A DNA stretch of 64,000 nucleotides from Actinomycetota bacterium (GCA_020161245.1 JAIUOK010000016.1:1-64000), one strand, 5' to 3'; positions 17,292-27,582 are shown, counted from the first letter of the stretch. Notes: generated by a model from the letters alone, not told the origin. Numbers and translations: made by a program.

Positions 17292-17337
17292 GTTGGGGGT
17301 CGAGACACGCTCTTAGCGACGCGATCCGACCCCCAAC
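17292..17337 (+). terminator. Hairpin downstream of dapD
   Basis: Perfect 11-bp inverted repeat GTTGGGGGTCG (17292-17302) with its complement at 17327-17337, 24-nt loop, starting 3 nt after the dapD stop. Confidence 0.6.
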
Positions 17338-17379
17338 CGAGAACCCATCGGCACCGACCACGGGCTGCAGCGGGCGGGC

Positions 17380-17640
17380 GGGCCCGGAGGTCGTGAGGGC
17401 GGGCCGATGCGCAGCGAGGCCCGGCCGAGACGGCCGAGCGCGAGCGCCAGCGAGCCTGGGCCCGGCCGCCCGCCCGGCGAGACCGAGGCGACCACCGACG
17501 CGGCGGAGCGGAGCGCAGCGGAGCGGAGACCGCCGGACTGCTCGCCCCGCCGGCGAAGCCGGCGCCCCCTCGTCCGCCCCGGAGGCCCGGAGGGCGGGTC
17601 CGATGCGCAGCGAGGACCCGGCCGAACGGGCCGACCCTCG
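17380..17640. repeat. Gene-free interval with imperfect direct repeat and GAGCGAAGCGAG-type low complexity
   Basis: The 450-bp interval between dapD and gltA holds no convincing gene. A block of about 50-55 bp around CGATGCGCAGCGAGG occurs at about 17380-17435 and again at about 17577-17632, with a few changes, roughly 195 bp apart. Between and after them are short self-similar runs (GCGGAGCGGAGCGCAGCGG, GCCGGCGAAGCCGGCG, GCGAGCGAAGCGAGC). Such runs are common filler in high-GC actinobacteria; a structured RNA cannot be excluded. Confidence 0.6.
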
Positions 17641-17740
17641 CGAGCGAAGCGAGCGGGGCGGACGCGAAGGCGAGCCGTGCCCCGACGCGTTCGTTGGGCC
17701 GAGGAACGAGGCCCCACGAACGCTTGGAGGGGCTACAGAA

Positions 17741-19024
<1,284 letters not shown>

Positions 19025-19180
19025 GGCGGGGGCCTCCTGCACGTCGGGAGAGGTCGGCGGAGCACGCCTTGTGGGCGCGACCCGTTGCGTGAACGCTACC
19101 CACGACCGGCCCCCCGAGTCGCTGTGACCCCCGTGACAGTGCTCTCGCCGCCCGTCCTCCCGATCGGCGGAACGCCGTCC

Positions 19181-19210
19181 TTGACACACGTGGACGCCGG
19201 CAGCACGGAT
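19181..19210 (+). promoter_or_regulatory. Candidate sigma-70-type promoter (TTGACA)
   Basis: TTGACA (19181-19186) is a perfect -35; ACGGAT (19205-19210) 18 bp downstream is a weak -10. It would drive the two overlapping small membrane-protein genes starting at 19289. Confidence 0.4.
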
Positions 19211-19288
19211 CAGCCCCCTCGACGCCGTCCTGTCTGCCACCCTGGCGGCACGGCGGCGTCGGGGGACGTCGGCAGGAGGGGGACGGCC

Positions 19289-19591
19289 ATGGGTGTCACG
19301 GAACGGACCGGCACGACGCAGTTCCAGCGCAGTGCCGCGGGCCCTCGGGCGACGCGGCTCGACGAGGCCCGCGAGGGTGCGATGTGGGTGTCGATCGCCC
19401 TCGGCGCGACCGCGGCCGTGCTGCTCTGCCTCGGCCTGATCAGCGCCGGGCGGCCCGAGCGCGGCGTGGGCGCGGCGACGCTGCTCTGGATGGGCCTGTC
19501 GTTCGGGGCTGCCGCTTTCGCCGCCGGCGCGGCCGGTGCGTCGATCGTTCTCTCGGCGATGCGCGACATCGCGCGGCAGGACGGCCGATGA
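19289..19591 (+). CDS. Small two-helix membrane protein (pair, first gene)
   Basis: 100 residues. Strong ribosome site (GCAGGAGGGGG) before the ATG. A polar, Arg-rich N-terminus (1-30) is followed by two membrane helices (about 32-51 and 61-88). It overlaps the next gene by 4 nt (ATGA). The second gene has the same plan: polar N-terminus of about 30 residues and two helices, so they may be diverged tandem copies forming a hetero-complex. No family recognised. Confidence 0.7.
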   Translation: MGVTERTGTTQFQRSAAGPRATRLDEAREGAMWVSIALGATAAVLLCLGLISAGRPERGVGAATLLWMGLSFGAAAFAAGAAGASIVLSAMRDIARQDGR

Positions 19592-19869
19592 CCACGACCG
19601 ACGCGTTCCAGCGCGACCGGGTGGCAGGCCCGAAGGAGGCCGCGTACGCGCGGTACGGCACCCGGCTGACCTGGGCGACCACGGCGGTGCTGGTGGTCGC
19701 GCTGCTCGTGTGGATCTTCGTCGGGACCAACGACCCGCCGTTGCGCGACGGCGAGCTGCTCAGGGCGCTGGCGTGGGGAGGCCTGCTGACTGTGGCGGGC
19801 TGCTGCCTGCTCGCCGCCCGCCTCGTCGTCGGGGCGATGCGCGCCGCGGCCGAGGCCGGCGGCGAGTAG
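19588..19869 (+). CDS. Small two-helix membrane protein (pair, second gene)
   Basis: 93 residues, ATG inside the stop of the preceding gene (ATGA). N-terminus MTTTDAFQRDRVAGPKEAAYARYG, then helices at about 29-47 and 58-84. Layout and length resemble its upstream neighbour. Ends 3 nt before the stop of the convergent dapC. Function unknown. Confidence 0.7.
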   Translation: MTTTDAFQRDRVAGPKEAAYARYGTRLTWATTAVLVVALLVWIFVGTNDPPLRDGELLRALAWGGLLTVAGCCLLAARLVVGAMRAAAEAGGE

Positions 19870-19872
19870 GGC

Positions 19873-20973
19873 TCAGCCGGCCGCGAGCCGCTCGACCGCG
19901 GCGTCCACGCGCTCGTCGGTGGCCGTGAGCGCTACCCGGACGTGCTGCGCGCCGCCCGGGCCGTAGAACTCTCCGGGCGCTACCAGGATGCCCCGCTCGG
20001 CCAGCCAGGCGACGGTGTCCCAGCAGGGCTCGCCGCGCGTCGACCAGAGGTACAGGCCGGCCTCGGAGTGGTCGATCGTGAAGCCGGCGCGCTCGAGCCC
20101 GCGCCGCAGCCGCTTGCGCCGCTCCCCGTAGCGGGCGCGCTGCTCGGCCACGTGGGCGTCGTCGTCGAGCGCCGCGATCGAGGCGTCCTGCACCGGCCCG
20201 GGCACCATGAGCCCCATGTGCTTCCGGGCCTCGAGCAGCGCCGACACCAGGTCGCCGTCGCCGAGCACGAACCCCTCGCGGTAGCCGGCGAGGTTCGAGC
20301 GCTTCGACAGCGAGTGCACGGCGAGGACGCCCTCGAGCGAGCCGCCGTTGACGCGCGGGTCGAGCACGGAGACCGTCTCGGCCTCCCACGGCAGCTCGAA
20401 GTAGCACTCATCGCTGACGACGACGGCGCCCCGCTGGCGGGCCCACTCCACGACCTTCTGCAGGTGCTCGAGGCCGAGCACCTTGCCCGTGGGGTTGCTG
20501 GGGCTGTTGAGCCACACCAGCGACACCCGCTCGGGGCCCAGCGCCACCGTCGAGTCGGCGGCGACGATGCGCGAGCCGGAGATGCGCGCGCCGACGTCGT
20601 AGGTCGGGTAGGCGATCTCGGGGATGACGACGGTGTCCTGCGGCCCGAGGCCTAGCAGCAGCGGGAGCAGCGCCACGAGCTCCTTGGACCCGACGGTCGG
20701 CAGCACGTTGCGGTGCTCGAGGCCCTCGGCCCGCAGCGTGCGCGATGCCCACCGGACGATCGCATCGCGCAGCGCCGGGGTGCCCCAGTTCGTCGGGTAG
20801 CCGGGCCAGTCGGCGGCGCGGGCGAGCGCCTCCTGCACGACGGCGGGCACCGGGTCGACAGGGGTCCCCACCGAGAGGTCGACGACGCCGTCGGCGTGGC
20901 CCCGCGCGATCGCGGCGTAGGGCGCGAGCCGGTCCCACGGGAAGTCGGGGAGCCGGTCGGCCAGGCGGGTCAT
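19873..20973 (-). CDS. dapC: Succinyldiaminopimelate aminotransferase (fold-type I PLP enzyme)
   Basis: 366 residues. The PLP lysine is Lys224 in HSLSKRSN, with SPSNPTG (157-163), SDECYFEL (187-194, PLP-ring Asp and Tyr) and a late Arg in RVALTA for the carboxylate. The early DLSVGTPVDP block is typical of the DapC family. It converts N-succinyl-2-amino-6-ketopimelate to N-succinyl-LL-DAP with glutamate. It lies downstream of a 7-iron ferredoxin gene, the same pair as fdxC-Rv1178 in M. tuberculosis; the reason for that pairing is not known to me. Confidence 0.9.
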   Translation of the reverse strand: MTRLADRLPDFPWDRLAPYAAIARGHADGVVDLSVGTPVDPVPAVVQEALARAADWPGYPTNWGTPALRDAIVRWASRTLRAEGLEHRNVLPTVGSKELVALLPLLLGLGPQDTVVIPEIAYPTYDVGARISGSRIVAADSTVALGPERVSLVWLNSPSNPTGKVLGLEHLQKVVEWARQRGAVVVSDECYFELPWEAETVSVLDPRVNGGSLEGVLAVHSLSKRSNLAGYREGFVLGDGDLVSALLEARKHMGLMVPGPVQDASIAALDDDAHVAEQRARYGERRKRLRRGLERAGFTIDHSEAGLYLWSTRGEPCWDTVAWLAERGILVAPGEFYGPGGAQHVRVALTATDERVDAAVERLAAG

Positions 20974-21079
20974 GCGCGGGTCTCCTGATCATGACGACGC
21001 GCCGCCACCCGGCAGGGCGACGGCGCGTCGGTGGACGTCCGGGACGCGACCCGGTGCGCAGGGGGCACCGGGATGCGCG

Positions 21080-21409
21080 TCAGTGGCCCTCGTGCTCCTG
21101 CGGCGCGAGCGCCGACACCACGGCGGCGTCCTTGGCGATGAGGCCGTGCTTGGCGGCGCCGCCGGGCGAGCCGAGCTCGTCGAAGAACTCGGCGTTGGCC
21201 GCCGTGTAGTCCTTCCACTGCTCAGGCACGTCGTCCTCGTAGAAGATCGCCTCGACGGGGCACACGGGCTCGCAGGCACCGCAGTCGACGCACTCGTCGG
21301 GGTGGATGTAGAGCATCCGCTCGCCCTCGTAGATGCAGTCGACAGGGCACTCCTCGACGCACGCCTTGTCCTTGAGGTCGACGCAGGGCTGCGCGATCAC
21401 GTAGGTCAC
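21080..21409 (-). CDS. fdxA: Seven-iron ferredoxin (3Fe-4S/4Fe-4S), FdxA/FdxC type
   Basis: 109 residues. Cysteines at 9, 17, 21, 25, 40, 43, 46 and 50 match the 7-Fe ferredoxin pattern: Cys9, 17 and 50 for the 3Fe-4S cluster, Cys21, 40, 43 and 46 for the 4Fe-4S cluster, and Cys25 free. The C-terminal extension (about 55-109) is typical of mycobacterial and streptomycete ferredoxins. It carries electrons at low potential for unknown partners. First gene of a probable fdx-dapC unit, divergent from the GNAT gene. Confidence 0.93.
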   Translation of the reverse strand: MTYVIAQPCVDLKDKACVEECPVDCIYEGERMLYIHPDECVDCGACEPVCPVEAIFYEDDVPEQWKDYTAANAEFFDELGSPGGAAKHGLIAKDAAVVSALAPQEHEGH

Positions 21410-21517
21410 GGTCTGTCCTTCCGGTGCGGGGCGGCTGCTCCGGTACGCGAGCGTAGTGGCGGGGGCCGCCGCCTAGTATCCCGACCCACCGAACCATGTC
21501 GACGGAGGGTCCGCAGC

Positions 21518-22531
21518 ATGATGTCCCGCGAGCCGGGCGGCCCGTCGCGGCCGGCGGCGCTGCTGGCTGTCCGGTGCGGGCCTGCCGACGTCGGACGCCG
21601 GGTGACCGTGCGCCGCCTGGTGGAGGACGGGCAGCTGTCCGACGCCGTCGGCGTCCTGCTGTCGTGGTCGCCGGAGGGCCTGCTCGTCGTCGAGAAGCGG
21701 TCCGGCGAGCAGGTGCAGATGAGCGCGTACGACGTGGTCGCCGCGAAGGTGGTCGCGCCGGAGCTGTCCGCCGACGCGATGCAGAAGGTCGCCGAGCTCG
21801 GCTGGCCGCCGGCCGAGACGGGGCAGCTCGGCGACTGGGTCCTGCGCGCCACCCACGGCGTGACCGGCCGGGCGAACTCGGTGCGGGTGGTGGGCGACCC
21901 AGGCATGCCGCTCGACGCGGCCCTCGACGCCGTCGTCGCCTGGTACGGCGAGCGCGGCCTGCCGCCGGTGCTGCAGCTGCCGCAGCCGAGCGGGTACGAC
22001 GAGGAGCTCGACGCCCGCGGATGGCTGCCGGCGCGCGTGACGACGATGCGCACGGCCGGGACGCCTGGCCTCGTCGACCGCGCCGCCGCTCTGCTGCCAC
22101 CGGACGCCGACCGCTACGTCGTCGAGCTGTCGGCGGACACCGACAGCGAGCTGCTCGCCTTCGTCGAGCCGTCGCTCGACCCCGTCGTCCTGGCCTCGAT
22201 CCTGACGGCGCCCGACGAGCGGGCCTTCGTCCGCGTCCGCGACGCCTCGGGGGCGCTCGTGGCAGCCGGCCGCGCGTCGGTGTCGGCGTCGCCCGTGGGC
22301 CGCTGGGCGGGGATCACGAGCGTGGCCACCGCCGAGCACGCGCGACGCCGCGGCCTCGGCGGGCTGGTGATGGCGTCGCTGGGCCAGTGGGCCCTCGACG
22401 CTGGCTGCCCCCGTACCTACCTGCAGGTGATGAGCCGCAACGCCGGCGCCATCGCCCTCTACGAGCGGCTCGGCTTCGCGCTGCACCACGCCTACGCCTA
22501 CCGCTCGCCCGTCGCGATCTCCGACCGCTGA
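21518..22531 (+). CDS. GNAT N-acetyltransferase with N-terminal SH3-like domain (Rv0428c-like)
   Basis: 337 residues. ATG preceded by GGAGGGT; a TAGTAT box lies at 21474-21479. An N-terminal beta-barrel-like part (about 22-80, GRRVTVRRLVEDG...LLVVEKRSG) precedes a C-terminal GNAT fold in which the acetyl-CoA loop reads HARRRGLGG (282-290), then YLQVMSRNAGAIALYERLGF. This two-domain plan matches the cg3035/Rv0428c family annotated as acetyltransferases of unknown substrate. Followed by a SirB1-like gene on the same strand about 95 nt away. Confidence 0.82.
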   Translation: MMSREPGGPSRPAALLAVRCGPADVGRRVTVRRLVEDGQLSDAVGVLLSWSPEGLLVVEKRSGEQVQMSAYDVVAAKVVAPELSADAMQKVAELGWPPAETGQLGDWVLRATHGVTGRANSVRVVGDPGMPLDAALDAVVAWYGERGLPPVLQLPQPSGYDEELDARGWLPARVTTMRTAGTPGLVDRAAALLPPDADRYVVELSADTDSELLAFVEPSLDPVVLASILTAPDERAFVRVRDASGALVAAGRASVSASPVGRWAGITSVATAEHARRRGLGGLVMASLGQWALDAGCPRTYLQVMSRNAGAIALYERLGFALHHAYAYRSPVAISDR

Positions 22532-22625
22532 CGGCCGCCAGCGCGGGCTATCCGTCGGGCGATCGCGGGGCGACACGTCGCCGCACCGGGCTGCCGACCG
22601 TCGCGGCGTGGGTCAGGATCGACCC

Positions 22626-23459
22626 GTGAGTGCAGCCTCGCGGGAGCGGTTCGCCGACGTCGTGCGCGCTGGCGGCGCGGCCGGCGATCCCGACGACGTC
22701 CGGCTCGACCTCGCCCTGCTGCTCATCTCCGCCGAGGCGCTCCCCGACGACATCTCCGGCGAGGCCCTCGACGCCCTCGTGGCGCAGGGGCTCGCCGAGC
22801 TCGACGCCCTGGCGTCCGACGTCCCCGACGGGGGCCGCGACGACCAGCGTCTCCGGTCCGTGCTCGGCGGCTTCGCCGGCGCCTCGGACGACTACCAGCA
22901 CCTCGAGTCGAGCCTGCTCGCCGACGTGCTGCGGCGCCGTCGTGGCCTGCCGATCCTGCTCTCGAGCGTGTGGACCGAGGTGGCACGGCGGGCCGGGGTG
23001 CCGGCGTACGGCGTCGGGCTGCCGGGCCATTTCGTCGTCGGCGTCGGCGACCCCGACGGCAACCGGGTGCTCGTCGACCCGTTCGAAGGCGGCCGGCTGC
23101 TCCCCTACGACAGCGCCCGATCGATCGCCGAGGCCGCGGGCCGCTCGCTGCGGCCCGAGCATCTGCGCCCGCACGACCCCATCGACACCCTGGCCCGCGT
23201 GCTGGCCAACATCCGGGCCTGGGCCACCACGCCCGAGCGCGCGTGGCACCGGCTGTGGGCGGTCGAGCTCGGGCTCCTGCTCCCCCGCCACGACCTCGGC
23301 CTGCGCCGCGAGCACGGCGAGGCGCTCATCAGCGTCGGCCGTTACCGCGAGGCCTCGACCGTCCTCGAGCAGTACGCCGACACCGTGGCCGGGCCCATGC
23401 CCCTCGAGGCCGAGCACGCCCGCCGCGTCGCCCACCAGGCCCGCGCCCGCCTCAACTGA
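22626..23459 (+). CDS. SirB1-family transglutaminase-like protein with TPR-like C-terminus
   Basis: 277 residues from a GTG with CAGGAT 6 nt upstream and no ribosome site. The block VLRRRRGLPILLSSVWTEVARRAG followed by GVGLPGHFVVGV is the SirB1 signature; the C-terminal 70 residues (ARVLANIRAWA onward) look like one or two TPR helices as in other SirB1 proteins. The protein has no cysteine, so the transglutaminase-like fold cannot use the usual Cys nucleophile and is likely non-catalytic. Function unknown. Confidence 0.8.
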   Translation: MSAASRERFADVVRAGGAAGDPDDVRLDLALLLISAEALPDDISGEALDALVAQGLAELDALASDVPDGGRDDQRLRSVLGGFAGASDDYQHLESSLLADVLRRRRGLPILLSSVWTEVARRAGVPAYGVGLPGHFVVGVGDPDGNRVLVDPFEGGRLLPYDSARSIAEAAGRSLRPEHLRPHDPIDTLARVLANIRAWATTPERAWHRLWAVELGLLLPRHDLGLRREHGEALISVGRYREASTVLEQYADTVAGPMPLEAEHARRVAHQARARLN

Positions 23460-23662
23460 CGCCCCCACCCCGAACCCTCACCGTCCACCGGCGACTCTGC
23501 GTGGTCGTCGGTTCGTGGTGAAGGGTCCCCATGACCAATAGAGCCGTACAGATCTACCCCTCACCGCAGCCGCTGCGACGCTGTGTCACCAGCGTCCTGT
23601 GGATGGCGGATCCGTTGCAGCCCAACGGTTTCGGAGGATCAGCAACTGTCGGAGGTGGGTCG

Positions 23663-23668
23663 TAGTGT
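23663..23668 (+). promoter_or_regulatory. -10 box (TAGTGT) of the DUF222-HNH gene
   Basis: TAGTGT ends 7 nt before the ATG. A CCGTTG-N5-CAACGG dyad lies upstream at 23612-23628 and might be an operator, but it is short. Confidence 0.45.
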
Positions 23669-23675
23669 CGGCTGC

Positions 23676-25064
23676 ATGAACCCCACCGCCGTCGCCGATG
23701 CGCGCGAGGTCGTCGACCTCGCCGACGTCATCGCGTCGGCGTCCGCACGGCTGGGGTCGCTGGTGGCCGGGGGTGCGCTGGACGGGTTCGAGCAGGCCGC
23801 GCTGCCCGGGCTGGTGCTCGCACTGTCCGGGGCGGTGCAGCCGTTGCAGGCCGCGGCGTCCTGCGCGGTCGGGCGGGTCCACGCCAGCGGCGCCGCGCTG
23901 CCCGACGGGCACGTGTCGGTGTCGCGGTGGCTGCAGGCCGACGCCGGCCAGTCCAAGGCCTCCGCCGGGGCGCTCATCGCCCGCGGCCGGGCGCTGGAGG
24001 GCGACTACGACGCCACCCGGATCGCGGTGCTGGCCGGCTGGATCAGCGTCGACCACGCCCGCGCGATCACCCTCGGCGTCGACCGCGCCATCCGCGCCCT
24101 GAAGGGCGGGCAGCGCGAGGTCTACCGCGCGCAGGGCGAGCAGCTCCTGCTCGACCACGCCGCCGACCACACCCCCGACGAGGTCGCCGCCGCCGCGAAG
24201 CGGCTGCGGTTCATCCTCGACCCCGACGGCACCGACCAGGACACCCTCGACGCCGACGCCGCCCAGCGGATCGTGCTCGTCGCCGTCGGCGACTCCGTCG
24301 AGATCCGCGGGCACCTGTCCAAGGAGTCCGCCGCGATCGTCGCCGGCGCGCTCGACCAGATCGTCGACGGCTGGTTCCGCCGCGGCGAGCTGCCCGCCGA
24401 GGACGCCGACGCCGAGGGAGCCGACGCTGACGCAGCCGACCCCCGCACCCGGCGCGCCCGCCGCCTGCGCGCCGAGCACCTGCGCGCCCGCGCCCTGGTC
24501 CACCTCGCCGGCACCGCCTGCGAGTCCGGCTCCCTCGGTGCCCGCAACGGCGTCGTCCCGCGCGCGGCGATCACCGTCGACCTCGACACCCTCGACACCC
24601 TCGGCGGGCACCTGCACACGCCGGTCTCCGAGACCCCCGAGCCGATCCCGCCCTCGACCGTGCGGCGGCTGCTGTGCGACGCCGCGTTCACCACCATCGT
24701 CACCGGCGGCCCCGCCTGCGACTCGGTCGACAAGCAGGGCCTGCTCCGCGCCGTGTCACGCCCCGTCCTCTACGTCGGCCGCGAGCAGCGCACCGTCACC
24801 CCGCGCCAGCGCGCCGCCCTCGCCGTCATGCACCCCCACTGCGCGTTCGCCGGCTGCAGAGTCCCGATCTCCCGCTGCCACGTCCACCACGTCGTGCACT
24901 GGGCCGACGGCGGCAGCACCGACCTCGACAACCTCGTCCCGCTCTGCCACGCCCACCACCACCTCGTCCACGAAGGCGGCTGGCGCATCACCGCGACCGG
25001 CCCCGACCCCCACCGCGCCGACTACTGGACCATCGCCCCGCCCGAACGACGACCGCGGCCCTGA
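23676..25064 (+). CDS. DUF222 domain HNH endonuclease family protein (13E12-like)
   Basis: 462 residues. A long helical DUF222 region (about 20-330) includes an acidic low-complexity loop (EDADAEGADADAAD near 248-262) and is followed by a C-terminal HNH module at about 389-433: C-x4-C, CHVHHVVHWADGG, DNLVPLC and HAHHH. The pattern fits an HNH nuclease with a structural zinc. These proteins occur in many copies in actinobacteria (13E12 repeat family in mycobacteria) and are often linked to mobile DNA; their role is unknown. No inverted repeats or transposase are seen beside it here. Confidence 0.85.
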   Translation: MNPTAVADAREVVDLADVIASASARLGSLVAGGALDGFEQAALPGLVLALSGAVQPLQAAASCAVGRVHASGAALPDGHVSVSRWLQADAGQSKASAGALIARGRALEGDYDATRIAVLAGWISVDHARAITLGVDRAIRALKGGQREVYRAQGEQLLLDHAADHTPDEVAAAAKRLRFILDPDGTDQDTLDADAAQRIVLVAVGDSVEIRGHLSKESAAIVAGALDQIVDGWFRRGELPAEDADAEGADADAADPRTRRARRLRAEHLRARALVHLAGTACESGSLGARNGVVPRAAITVDLDTLDTLGGHLHTPVSETPEPIPPSTVRRLLCDAAFTTIVTGGPACDSVDKQGLLRAVSRPVLYVGREQRTVTPRQRAALAVMHPHCAFAGCRVPISRCHVHHVVHWADGGSTDLDNLVPLCHAHHHLVHEGGWRITATGPDPHRADYWTIAPPERRPRP

Positions 25065-25258
25065 AGAAGGGCCCGCCGCCACAACGCCCGCCCGGGCATC
25101 ACGCACGAGTCCCCGCTATGCACCAGCACGAGCCGGACGCCGGCAGGCGACCGGCCGCGCGTGCGCGGGCTGCGCCGACCAGTCGACGCGGACGAAACAG
25201 CGGCGGATCGCCCGCGGGCGTGTGGCACCCTCGTCACCGGCATGCGGAGGGGGACGAC

Positions 25259-26713
25259 GTGGAGATCGAGCAGACCGACCGGGACGGCCTCGCCGTCTTC
25301 CGGATCGACGGGTCGGGCATGACCACGGCGAGCCTCGTGTTCCACGTCGGGCTCATCGACGAGGACTACGTCACCGCGGGCATCACACACCTCGTCGAGC
25401 ACCTCGTCATGCACCGGACCCCGCGCACGGTCGCCAACGTCAACGCCACTGTCACCCCGGAGTTCACCGAGTTCTGGGTGCGCGGCAGCGCACGGGTCGT
25501 GGCCGAGCACCTCGCCGCGGTCTTCGACGCCGTGCGCTCGCTGCACGAGTCGGTCGACGCCGAGCACCTCCGTCTCGAGCGCGGGGTGCTGTCGGCCGAG
25601 CACTCGGGCGGCACGCCGCTGGGCATCCCGTACGTGGAGCGCTACGGCCTCACGGGCCCCGGCCTGCTGGCCTCCGGCCCGGTGGCCCTCGACGGGATCG
25701 CCCCCGAGGAGGTCGTCGCGTGGGTCCGCCGCTTCTTCGTATGCGGCAACGCGGCGCTCACCGTCCTCGGCCCGATGCCCGAGGGCGTCGACACCACGCT
25801 CCCCGACGGCCCGAGGCACACCCGGTCCGAGCCCGAGCTGCTCCGGGAGGTGGCGCCGATGCAGGTGGTCACCGACCTGCCAGCGGTGCTCTACGGGATG
25901 GAGCTGCCGCGCTTCCCGGGGTCGAGCGCCCTCGAGCGGATCATCACCGAGCGCCTCACCGGCCACGTGCGGACGGGTCTGGGCTCGAGCTACTCGGTGC
26001 AGAGCGAATCGCTGGTGCTCGACGATGCGCGCGCCTTCGCCGTGTTCGCCGTCGACTGCGCTCCCGGCCGCGACCGCGAGGTGGCCGTTGCCGGGCTCGC
26101 GGAGCTGCGCCGCATCGCCGACCAGGGCCCGGACCAGGCCGACCTCGACCACGACATCGCCGCCTTCGAGGAGCTGCTGGCCGATCCCGAGTTCGGATCG
26201 GCACTGCTGTTCGCCGCCGCCTTCGGCTACCTGCAGGGCATCGAGCCCCGGCTGTCGTCCGACGATCATCTTGCGGCGATGCGGGCGCTCACCGGCGAGC
26301 AGGTGCGTGACGCCGTCCGCAGCGGCCTGCGCACGCTGGTCGTGGCGCACTCAGGACCGGAGCCGCTCACCGAGGCCGACTCCGGAGGCGCCGAGCTGCC
26401 GATCGCGCCGCCGTGCACCGGGCCGGAGATCCAGGGCCGCGCACTGTCGCGCCGCCTCGGCCGCGGCGTGCCACGCTCGGCGCGCCTGGTCTACAACGAC
26501 GACGCCGTCGCGCTGGTCCACGAGGGCGAGTGGCACACCATCGCGCTGCGCGACGTCGTGGGCATGGGCACCGCCGACGAGACCCGCTACCTGGTCAGCC
26601 GCACCGGCTGCACGTTCTACGTGACCCCGCGCGAGTTCCGCGGCGCCGACCAGGTCGTCGCCTGGCTCGACCGTCAGGTGCCCGCGCGGCTGCACTACCG
26701 CCTTCCCGACTAG
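25259..26713 (+). CDS. M16-family (insulinase-like) peptidase with C-terminal YcxB-like tail
   Basis: 484 residues from a GTG behind GGAGGGGG. The inverse zinc motif H44-x2-E47-H48 (THLVEHLVMH) is intact and Glu114 in LERGVLSAE is the likely third ligand, so the N-terminal M16 domain looks active. A second M16-like half (about 190-380) contains HVRTGLGSSYSVQS, the usual R/Y substrate-binding block of M16C. The last 70 residues (RLVYNDDAVALVHEGEW...LRDVVGMG...YVTPREFRGADQVVAWL) resemble a PH/YcxB-like domain, an unusual appendage. No signal peptide. 195 bp separates it from the HNH gene. Confidence 0.75.
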   Translation: MEIEQTDRDGLAVFRIDGSGMTTASLVFHVGLIDEDYVTAGITHLVEHLVMHRTPRTVANVNATVTPEFTEFWVRGSARVVAEHLAAVFDAVRSLHESVDAEHLRLERGVLSAEHSGGTPLGIPYVERYGLTGPGLLASGPVALDGIAPEEVVAWVRRFFVCGNAALTVLGPMPEGVDTTLPDGPRHTRSEPELLREVAPMQVVTDLPAVLYGMELPRFPGSSALERIITERLTGHVRTGLGSSYSVQSESLVLDDARAFAVFAVDCAPGRDREVAVAGLAELRRIADQGPDQADLDHDIAAFEELLADPEFGSALLFAAAFGYLQGIEPRLSSDDHLAAMRALTGEQVRDAVRSGLRTLVVAHSGPEPLTEADSGGAELPIAPPCTGPEIQGRALSRRLGRGVPRSARLVYNDDAVALVHEGEWHTIALRDVVGMGTADETRYLVSRTGCTFYVTPREFRGADQVVAWLDRQVPARLHYRLPD

Positions 26714-26793
26714 CGTCTCACTATTCGGATCATTCTGTCTCTTATCGTGAAACCGGCGCAGGCTGGCCTCCTACTCCGAGGAGGTCGGTCTTG

Positions 26794-27582
26794 GTGGGCC
26801 AGCAGTGGGATGCGCAGGGCTACGACGCGCAGTTCTCGTTCGTGACGGCGTACGGCGACGTGCTGCTCGGCCTGCTCGACGCTCAGCCGGGCGAGCGGGT
26901 GCTCGACATCGGCTGCGGGACCGGCCACCAGGCCGCCGTGATCGCGGCCGCGGGCGCGGAGGTGGTCGGCGTCGACAGCGATGCCGCGATGCTGGAGCTC
27001 GCCCGCTCGGAGCACCCGGCGGTGCGGTTCGTGCACGCCGACGCCCAGGACGCCGCAGCGCTGCACGCAGCCGTAGGCGCGAGCCCGGTGGACGCCGTGC
27101 TGTCGAACGCGGCGCTGCACTGGATGCCCGAACAGGACGCCGTGGTCGCCGGCATCGCCGCCGTGCTGCGTCCCGGCGGCAGGCTCGTCGTCGAGATGGG
27201 GGGCGCCGGCAACGTGGCCCGCAACGCCGAGGCGATCCGGGCCGGACGCGCGGCGGTCGGACTCGACGCCGACGTGCCGCTGCCCTGGACCTTCCCCACG
27301 CCCGGCGAGCAGGCCTCCCGCCTCGAGCGCCACGGCTTCGTCGTGCGTACGTTGGCGCTCATCGACCGGCCGACGCCGCTGGCGGACGGCGTCACGACGT
27401 CGGGCTGGGCCCGGATGTTCGGAGCCTCGCTCGTGGCCGACGTCCCCGACAGCGAACGCGACACCTTCGACGCCGCCGTCGACGCGCATGCCGTGCAGCT
27501 CGGCCTCGACCGCCGCCCCGACGGAGCAGGTGGCTGGTGGGCCGACTACGTCCGCCTGCGGTTCACCGCAGCCCTCGCGTAG
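26794..27582 (+). CDS. Class I SAM-dependent methyltransferase
   Basis: 262 residues. The SAM loop is VLDIGCGTGHQ (36-46), the acidic Asp61 ends beta-2 (VVGVDSD), and LSNAALHWM (motif IV region) resembles trans-aconitate methyltransferase (Tam) relatives, which methylate small acids; the true substrate is unknown. The GTG is chosen with AGGAGG upstream; a TTG one codon earlier is also possible. The 80-bp leader is unusually AT-rich for this genome. A decayed copy of the last 33 bp occurs 88 bp downstream (27638-27670). Confidence 0.82.
   Translation: MGQQWDAQGYDAQFSFVTAYGDVLLGLLDAQPGERVLDIGCGTGHQAAVIAAAGAEVVGVDSDAAMLELARSEHPAVRFVHADAQDAAALHAAVGASPVDAVLSNAALHWMPEQDAVVAGIAAVLRPGGRLVVEMGGAGNVARNAEAIRAGRAAVGLDADVPLPWTFPTPGEQASRLERHGFVVRTLALIDRPTPLADGVTTSGWARMFGASLVADVPDSERDTFDAAVDAHAVQLGLDRRPDGAGGWWADYVRLRFTAALA

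Noticed and set aside
23612-23628. CCGTTG-N5-CAACGG as an operator of the DUF222-HNH gene
   Set aside because: Six-base arms with no second copy are too short to claim; noted only beside the promoter.
23676-25064. The DUF222-HNH gene as part of an insertion sequence or intein
   Set aside because: No terminal repeats, target duplication, transposase or split host gene is visible around it.
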